This document shows, piece after piece, positions 58,883-64,000 of a stretch of DNA of 64,000 bases; position 1 is the first letter of the stretch; each line of letters starts with the position of its first letter. Where the stretch lies: assembly GCA_023653055.1 (NCBI GenBank), contig JAMNXR010000006.1:62001-126000 (forward strand). Reading direction: 5' to 3'. The notes under the pieces are model-generated. The model was not told where the DNA came from and did no database searches. It was given only the letters and a program-made list of their open reading frames with translations. The position numbers were made by a program, and so were the translations under genes. This DNA comes from Burkholderiaceae bacterium (GTDB taxonomy: Bacteria; Pseudomonadota; Gammaproteobacteria; Burkholderiales; Burkholderiaceae_B).

Positions 58883-59128
58883 CTAAAAAGTGACGGCCTC
58901 AGCTTCTTTTTTATCCTTGGGGGCTATGAACAGGGTCAAATAACTCGACAAAGCCGCAATCGACCAAAAAAAGAAAAACCCAGCCGCATACATGACTTCA
59001 CGTTCTGGACGGATATAACCAAAGATCGCGACATCTAGCGGGTCAACTAACGCAAAAACTACTGCGCTCGCTACCCCTGCCATCAAAAATGATGGCCACA
59101 ATATCCACATCAATGCATGCCACTTCAT
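58883..59128 (-). CDS. Small two-helix membrane protein of the cco cluster
   Basis: An 81-residue protein with two membrane helices (about 6-28 and 45-68) and a charged tail (APKDKKEAEAVTF). It has no cysteines or heme motif, and I do not recognise the family. It is the last gene of the leftward cco cluster, 14 bases after the ccoH-like gene, so a part in cbb3 oxidase assembly or stability is a guess from place. It is too large and has one helix too many for CcoS. Confidence 0.75.
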   Translation of the reverse strand: MKWHALMWILWPSFLMAGVASAVVFALVDPLDVAIFGYIRPEREVMYAAGFFFFWSIAALSSYLTLFIAPKDKKEAEAVTF

Positions 59129-59142
59129 AGCAGCTCCTTGGA

Positions 59143-59373
59143 TTATCGCGTTTCGTTTAACGCTGGCTTGCCAGGAGCCTTCTCAACAACCAACCCCCGC
59201 TTCATACCCCCCTCAAGTATGGGCTGATCTGCAAAGCTACTCACAGCTAGCGCAATCGTAATCGCACACCCCACAATCGCCAAAGCGGGTCCGGCCATCA
59301 GTATCCAAGGCCATGGTTCTCGCCACCAAGGTGTAGGGCGCGGCAATTCTATTTTTTGGTCTGCGCTATTCAT
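59143..59373 (-). CDS. ccoH: CcoH/FixH-like cbb3 oxidase assembly protein, short form
   Basis: A 76-residue protein: PWWREPWPWILMAGPALAIVGCAITIALA forms the single membrane helix near the N-terminus, followed by a short tail with GMKRGLVVEKAPG. The PWxxEPWPW start and place just after ccoG are those of FixH/CcoH, which stabilises the oxidase complex. It lacks most of the periplasmic domain of alpha-proteobacterial FixH; the coding frame looks intact. Confidence 0.75.
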   Translation of the reverse strand: MNSADQKIELPRPTPWWREPWPWILMAGPALAIVGCAITIALAVSSFADQPILEGGMKRGLVVEKAPGKPALNETR

Positions 59374-59382
59374 GGCGTTTCC

Positions 59383-60921
59383 TTAGTTCGGGAAAATAAA
59401 ACTTGAAGCTTCGGTAATCTCAGTCAGCACAGCACCATTAGCGCCAAGCGACTTTGTAATAAATTTGATCGGTTGTGGTCCGGGCTTGGCCGCTTCTGCA
59501 GGTGCTCGCACGACCACGGCAATCAGTCGATTCGATGCACTAGGGACTTTAAGCTGGGATGCAGTCTGATTCTCCTCGGTCTGTGGAGCGCCCACCAAGG
59601 GTACTGAAGTTCGATCAGCCAATGCGACAGACATCCCGGGGATCCCTTCCACAGCGATAGAGAGCAAGAGCGCTTGCTCGGAAGCATTGATCAGCTGAAT
59701 ACGATAGACATTTTCGATCAGACCGCCCGCCACTTCTCGCCCCAACATCCCCCTGTCGCGGATCACATCAACACGTAAGCTTGTGCGAGTCGCCAAAGCG
59801 CCTATAAACACCGCGACCAGCACCAACATCAATATTGAGTAAATCAGCACACGGGGGCGCAGCAGACTTTTACGAATGGCCTGAGGTGACAGTTTTTCTA
59901 ACACACCTCTTTCAGAGGTGTAGCGAATGAGGCCTTTGGGGTAATCAAGCTTATCCATCACTTGATTACAAGCGTCAACGCAGGCGCCGCAACCAATGCA
60001 CATGTACTGGAGTCCCTGTCGGATATCTATGCCTGTTGGACAAACCTGCACGCAGATACTGCAATCGACACAATCCCCCATTCCCTGCGCATGATGATCG
60101 ACCTTGCGTGATCGTGCGCCACGCGGCTCGCCGCGCGCGGGGTCGTACGTCACCACTAACGTATCGCGGTCCACCATCACGCTCTGGAATCGTGCGTATG
60201 GACACATATATTTACAGACTTGCTCACGCAAAAATCCAGCATTACCCCATGTCGCAAAACTGTAAAAAAATAACCAAAACCACTGCCAAGGACCCAGCGT
60301 GAACGCTAGCAAATCAGACGCTAAGGTTCTGATCGGAGCAAAGTATCCAATAAACGAAAAGCCCGTCCAAAATGCAACCACAAACCAAAGTGCGTGCTTG
60401 GTTGCTTTGATCCGGACCTTGCGTACAGATAAAGGTGACTCGTCCAAGCGAATTCGGGCCACACGGTCGCCCTCAACCTTGCGCTCAATCCACATGAAAA
60501 TTTCAGTGTAGACCGTCTGAGGACAGGCATAGCCGCAAAACAACCGACCCGCTATGGCCGTGAATAGAAACAAACCTAGTGCGGAAATAATGAGCAGTAG
60601 CGTCAGGTAAATCACGTCCTGAGGCCATAGCACCATGTCAAAGATGTAAAACTTACGTGCACCCAAATCAAAAAGAACCGCTTGTCGACCATTCCAATTG
60701 AACCAAGGTAACCCATAAAAGAGCGCTTGAGTCAGTAGCACCAGAGCGATACGCCAACGCGCAAATACACCCATCACTGAGCGGGCATAAATTTTTTGGC
60801 GCACATCCGCTAAAGTTTGCTCTAACACTTCTGCCCCAGGCAGCAAAGGTTTGCTGCCAAGCGGACGCCAAGCAAGAGGCGCGACCTCATCGGACTTGGG
60901 AGTCTGAGACTCAGAGGTCAT
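59383..60921 (-). CDS. ccoG: CcoG, cbb3 oxidase copper-delivery Fe-S protein
   Basis: A 512-residue polyferredoxin of the inner membrane that acts in copper reduction/delivery during cbb3 oxidase assembly. Four cysteine groups are seen: CGYACP, CKYMCP, and two ferredoxin sets CVDCSICVQVCP and CIGCGACVDACNQ. Several helices precede them, and a C-terminal periplasmic Ig-like domain (about 395-512) ends it. The ATG at 60921 has GAGGGG six bases upstream; the in-frame ATG at 60927 abuts that site and is less likely. Confidence 0.95.
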   Translation of the reverse strand: MTSESQTPKSDEVAPLAWRPLGSKPLLPGAEVLEQTLADVRQKIYARSVMGVFARWRIALVLLTQALFYGLPWFNWNGRQAVLFDLGARKFYIFDMVLWPQDVIYLTLLLIISALGLFLFTAIAGRLFCGYACPQTVYTEIFMWIERKVEGDRVARIRLDESPLSVRKVRIKATKHALWFVVAFWTGFSFIGYFAPIRTLASDLLAFTLGPWQWFWLFFYSFATWGNAGFLREQVCKYMCPYARFQSVMVDRDTLVVTYDPARGEPRGARSRKVDHHAQGMGDCVDCSICVQVCPTGIDIRQGLQYMCIGCGACVDACNQVMDKLDYPKGLIRYTSERGVLEKLSPQAIRKSLLRPRVLIYSILMLVLVAVFIGALATRTSLRVDVIRDRGMLGREVAGGLIENVYRIQLINASEQALLLSIAVEGIPGMSVALADRTSVPLVGAPQTEENQTASQLKVPSASNRLIAVVVRAPAEAAKPGPQPIKFITKSLGANGAVLTEITEASSFIFPN

Positions 60922-60949
60922 GGGCATCCCCTCGCTTGATTATCATTGA

Positions 60950-61900
60950 TCACCGGGTCGTGTTGCCGGACATCGCTGCAGAAACTGTCACATCCTTGCC
61001 ACCCGACAATCCCCACACCCAGGCGGAAAGCAGTCGAATCTGTTCGGGTGTCAACACATGCTCCTGGGCTGGCATACGGTTGTTACGACCATTTAAGATC
61101 GAGCCCACAATCGTCGCTTCTGAGCTGCCATAAAGCCAGACATCATCGGTCAGGTTAGGCGCACCGAGTGCCTTGTTGCCTTTGCCGTCTACCCCGTGGC
61201 AAGCAACGCAGTTATTAAGATACTCTCGCTTACCCGGAATCACCCGAATCTGATCATGCGCCAGACCCGACATTGAGCGAACATATTGCGCAATTTCTCC
61301 TGCTGATTTTGGATTGATATTGGCACTCATCGGGGGCATCACACCGTTGCGTCCTTTGGCAATGGAGGTATGTAAAGCCTCTGGTGTACGGCCGTACATT
61401 GAATCCCCTTGAGCCAAATTAGGAAAACTCACTGCGCCTCGCGCATCAGAGCCGTGACACTGAGCGCAATTATTCAAAAACAGACGCTGACCAATCACTC
61501 GCGCATCAGGATCAGCGGCAATAGAGGGGATATCCATCGCCGCAAAACGCGCATAGACTGGCCTGACCTCTTCGTTGAGTTTGGTTTGGTCATCTTCGAC
61601 TTCGACAGCCGTTGTGTAACCAAGCACTCCCTGATAGGCACCGAGTCCGGGATAGAGCACCAGATAACCCAAGCCCACCCCGCACATGATGATGTACATA
61701 AACGTCCACCATCTCGGCACAGGATTATTTAACTCGCGGAGGTCACCATCCCACACGTGACCGGTATCCTCAACCACACCAGGTTGTTTATTGATCAACC
61801 ATTTACGCTGAGAAAACAACAACCATAAGCACCAAACAATCCCGCCCACCGCGATAATCGCGATGTAATAGCCCCAAAAACCATTGAAAAAATCACTCAT
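60950..61900 (-). CDS. ccoP: cbb3 cytochrome c oxidase subunit III (diheme cytochrome c)
   Basis: A 316-residue membrane-anchored diheme cytochrome that feeds electrons to CcoO. Two N-terminal helices (about 10-30 and 63-84) precede two cytochrome c domains with heme sites CAQCH (145-149) and CVACH (231-235), each with a downstream methionine ligand region (GVMPPM, NRMPAQ). Its ATG overlaps the ccoQ stop (ATGA). Confidence 0.97.
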   Translation of the reverse strand: MSDFFNGFWGYYIAIIAVGGIVWCLWLLFSQRKWLINKQPGVVEDTGHVWDGDLRELNNPVPRWWTFMYIIMCGVGLGYLVLYPGLGAYQGVLGYTTAVEVEDDQTKLNEEVRPVYARFAAMDIPSIAADPDARVIGQRLFLNNCAQCHGSDARGAVSFPNLAQGDSMYGRTPEALHTSIAKGRNGVMPPMSANINPKSAGEIAQYVRSMSGLAHDQIRVIPGKREYLNNCVACHGVDGKGNKALGAPNLTDDVWLYGSSEATIVGSILNGRNNRMPAQEHVLTPEQIRLLSAWVWGLSGGKDVTVSAAMSGNTTR

Positions 61901-62070
61901 GGACGTGGCTCCTCTTTCTGTTCTTTAATGCCTTCATCTGGCAAAACAAAGGGAAGATTGGCCGCTTCGGCATTTGCTTTTTTTCGCCCCTTAGAGAAGG
62001 CCCACCAAATAATTCCGAAAAATGTCAGCATCCCCAACACTGTTGCAATTGCATTGAGATAGGCAAGCAT
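61897..62070 (-). CDS. ccoQ: cbb3 oxidase small subunit CcoQ
   Basis: A 57-residue protein: one helix (TVLGMLTFFGIIWWAFS), the GRKKANAEAANLPF segment and an acidic end (DEGIKEQKEEPRP). This is the FixQ/CcoQ pattern; CcoQ stabilises the association of CcoP with the core. It starts inside the ccoO stop (TAATG) and ends inside the ccoP start (ATGA). Confidence 0.93.
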   Translation of the reverse strand: MLAYLNAIATVLGMLTFFGIIWWAFSKGRKKANAEAANLPFVLPDEGIKEQKEEPRP

Positions 62071-62750
62071 TATCGAACTCCCGGTGCGGCGGGTGATGTT
62101 TGATTAGACCCTGCAGCTTGCGCCGCTTTTCGCGCGCCTGTGCCCAACCCCTGCAAATAGGCGATCATGGCGTCCTCTTCCGTTTTACCCTTCAATGCTG
62201 CTGGCGCACCCTCGATCTGCGCCTCGGTATAGGGCACACCTAAAATACGCAACGCATACATGCGGTCCTTAATGTCCGTGTCAGTCAGTTGACGCTGAGC
62301 AAGCCAGGGATAGCCGGGCATGTTGGACTCTGGCACAACCGATCTTGGATTTCGCAGGTGAACACGGTGCCATTCATCGGAATAACGCTCACCCACCCGG
62401 GCAAGGTCGGGACCCGTACGCTTGGAGCCCCACAAGAATGGACGGTCAAACACGGACTCCCCTGCCAACGAGTAAGAGCCGTAACGCTGCACTTCAGCGC
62501 GCAACATCCGAATCTGCTGAGAGTGACAACCTACACACCCCTCACGGATATAAAGATCGCGCCCCATCAGTCTGACTGGATCGTAAGGCTCGACGCCAGG
62601 AGTAGGTTGAGTCAAGGAATGTTGAAAAAACAAGGGAATGATCTGAACGAGCCCTGCAAACAGCACGACCACAATGCTACAAATAATCATTAACCCGATA
62701 TTTTTCTCAAGGGTCTCATGCGAGAAGAAACTTTTCTTTTCATTTGCCAT
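62070..62750 (-). CDS. ccoO: cbb3 cytochrome c oxidase subunit II (monoheme cytochrome c)
   Basis: A 226-residue cytochrome with one N-terminal helix (about 18-42) and heme site CVGCH at 72-76 followed by SQQIRML. The sequence [16 protein letters not shown] and methionine ligand region SNMPGYPWL fit CcoO. The start [19 protein letters not shown] has a GGAG site; a longer frame upstream runs back into ccoN and was rejected. Confidence 0.97.
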   Translation of the reverse strand: MANEKKSFFSHETLEKNIGLMIICSIVVVLFAGLVQIIPLFFQHSLTQPTPGVEPYDPVRLMGRDLYIREGCVGCHSQQIRMLRAEVQRYGSYSLAGESVFDRPFLWGSKRTGPDLARVGERYSDEWHRVHLRNPRSVVPESNMPGYPWLAQRQLTDTDIKDRMYALRILGVPYTEAQIEGAPAALKGKTEEDAMIAYLQGLGTGARKAAQAAGSNQTSPAAPGVR

Positions 62751-62760
62751 ACTGTTCTCC

Positions 62761-64000
62761 TCAGGCTTTTGCCACAACGACTGCAGGCGTAGGTTGTTGA
62801 GCGAGGTCATGAGGGATGAAGGGATTGACCGCTTGTTCACCCACCACAGTCTTGAATACGTTATAGGCCATCACCACCATACCGACCAAATACAACACAC
62901 CACCTAGCAGACGAATCGCATAAAAAGGGACCGTGGTCTTAACTGACTCGACAAAACTGTATGTGAGAGAGCCATCGGGTTCAGTGGCACGCCACATCAG
63001 ACCCTGCATCACACCGGCAATCCACATCGAAGCGATATACAGCACCACACCGATCGTCGCGATCCAAAAATGGACCTCGATTAATTGAGTGCTGTACATC
63101 TTGTCACGCCCCCACAGCCTGGGAATCAAGTAATACAGCATGCCAAACGTGATCATCGCCACCCATCCCAGCGCACCAGAGTGCACGTGTCCGATCGTCC
63201 AGTCGGTGTAATGCGACAAGGCATTCACCGTACGGATGGACATCATGGAACCTTCGAAGGTCGACATGCCGTAGAACGAGAGCGACACCACCATAAATTT
63301 CAAAATAGGATCAGTGCGCAATTTGTACCAAGCACCTGACAAGGTCATGATGCCGTTGATCATGCCTCCCCACGATGGCGCCAAAAGAATCAGAGAAAAC
63401 ACCATGCCGAGAGACTGTGTCCAGTCGGGCAATGACGTATAAAGAAGATGATGAGGACCTGCCCACATATAAGTAAATGCAAGAGCCCAAAAGTGAACAA
63501 TCGACAAGCGATAGGAATAAATGGGTCGTTCTGCTTGTTTGGGGATGAAGTAATACATCATGCCCAGGAAACTGGTGGTTAAGAAGAACCCTACTGCATT
63601 GTGCCCGTACCACCACTGCACCATCGCATCCTGCACGCCTGCATACGCGGAATAAGATTTCCACATCGTGGCTGGCATCTCAATATTGTTGACGATGTGC
63701 AAAATTGCAATCGTCAGGATGTAGGAACCAAAGAACCAGTTTGCGACATAAATGTGTTTGCTCTTTCGCTTAACGATCGTGCCAAAAAAGACAATGGCAT
63801 AGGCGACCCAAACAAGAGTGATCAAAATATCGATCGGCCATTCAAGCTCAGCGTATTCTTTGCTGGTTGTAATACCCAAAGGAAGCGTGATGGCTGCGCC
63901 CACGATCACGAGTTGCCAACCCCAAAACGTGAAAGGAATCAAAAAACCACCGAACAAACGCGCCTGACAGGTTCGCTGTACAACATAATATGAAGCAGCA
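62761..64000 (-). CDS. ccoN: cbb3 cytochrome c oxidase subunit I (N-terminus outside window)
   Basis: About 413 residues of the catalytic subunit are present; the frame runs open to the right edge, so roughly the first 60-70 residues and the promoter are missing. The upstream codons read [16 protein letters not shown], which matches CcoN. Histidine ligands of heme b, heme b3 and CuB are in [18 protein letters not shown] and [11 protein letters not shown]. The enzyme reduces oxygen with high affinity and pumps protons. Operon order is N-O-Q-P-G-H. Confidence 0.97.
   Translation of the reverse strand, partial: AASYYVVQRTCQARLFGGFLIPFTFWGWQLVIVGAAITLPLGITTSKEYAELEWPIDILITLVWVAYAIVFFGTIVKRKSKHIYVANWFFGSYILTIAILHIVNNIEMPATMWKSYSAYAGVQDAMVQWWYGHNAVGFFLTTSFLGMMYYFIPKQAERPIYSYRLSIVHFWALAFTYMWAGPHHLLYTSLPDWTQSLGMVFSLILLAPSWGGMINGIMTLSGAWYKLRTDPILKFMVVSLSFYGMSTFEGSMMSIRTVNALSHYTDWTIGHVHSGALGWVAMITFGMLYYLIPRLWGRDKMYSTQLIEVHFWIATIGVVLYIASMWIAGVMQGLMWRATEPDGSLTYSFVESVKTTVPFYAIRLLGGVLYLVGMVVMAYNVFKTVVGEQAVNPFIPHDLAQQPTPAVVVAKA

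Noticed and set aside
60922-60949. FNR-like sequence (TTGATTATCATTGATCA) in the ccoP-ccoG gap
   Set aside because: The half-sites do not have the TTGAT-N4-ATCAA spacing on either strand, and the gap is only about 28 bases inside an operon.

Overview
This 64 kb window is ordinary bacterial chromosome with very dense coding on both strands. Gene order and protein style point to a betaproteobacterium of the order Burkholderiales, most likely Alcaligenaceae. The family placement is inference from these clusters: rlmN-rodZ-ispG-hisS-yfgM-bamB-der, hfq-hflX-hflK-hflC, trxA-rho, a cco oxidase operon with ccoG and ccoH, and a Cys-type FNR. I saw no rRNA, tRNA, CRISPR array, transposase or prophage gene.

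Layout. Positions 1-11.9 kb (minus strand) form one long housekeeping run from ndk and rlmN to hflC: tRNA and rRNA modification, the MEP isoprenoid pathway, outer-membrane assembly (BamB), ribosome GTPases (Der, HflX), Hfq and the HflKC control of FtsH. valS (plus strand) is divergent from it. At 15.0-19.7 kb (minus) lie trmD, rimM, rpsP, a TusA-like protein and alaS. At 19.8-28.5 kb (minus) is the main accessory island: eight tightly overlapping genes with the order and types of a thin type IVb pilus locus (pilL-N-O-P-Q-R-S-V), as on R64/IncI plasmids, but without pilM, pilT or pilU. At 28.6-35.4 kb are a UgpB-like binding protein, a 2Fe-2S ferredoxin reductase, parC and parE. At 35.7-44.7 kb are trxA, rho, yhdP (opposite strand), glnE and queH.

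At 44.7-52.4 kb is a nitrogen-scavenging neighbourhood. An Asp/Glu/hydantoin racemase and a DMT-type exporter run leftward. A complete dipeptide-type ABC importer (binding protein, two permeases, two ATPases) runs rightward. The 335-base gap between them holds a near-perfect sigma-54 promoter (46545-46560) facing the importer and two NtrC-like sites upstream of it, so nitrogen-limitation control is likely.

At 52.5-56.1 kb clpB and an FNR regulator diverge. clpB has a sigma-32-like promoter. fnr has an FNR box (TTGAC-TTAG-ATCAA) placed for self-control. At 56.1-58.9 kb are two acyl-CoA dehydrogenases and a divergent MaoC-type hydratase. At 58.9-64 kb (minus) is the cbb3 oxidase operon ccoN(partial)-O-Q-P-G-H plus a small two-helix membrane protein. 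ccoN and hflC are cut by the window edges.

Starts were chosen from Shine-Dalgarno sites, overlaps and family length. Functions come from recognisable motifs, not from any database search.
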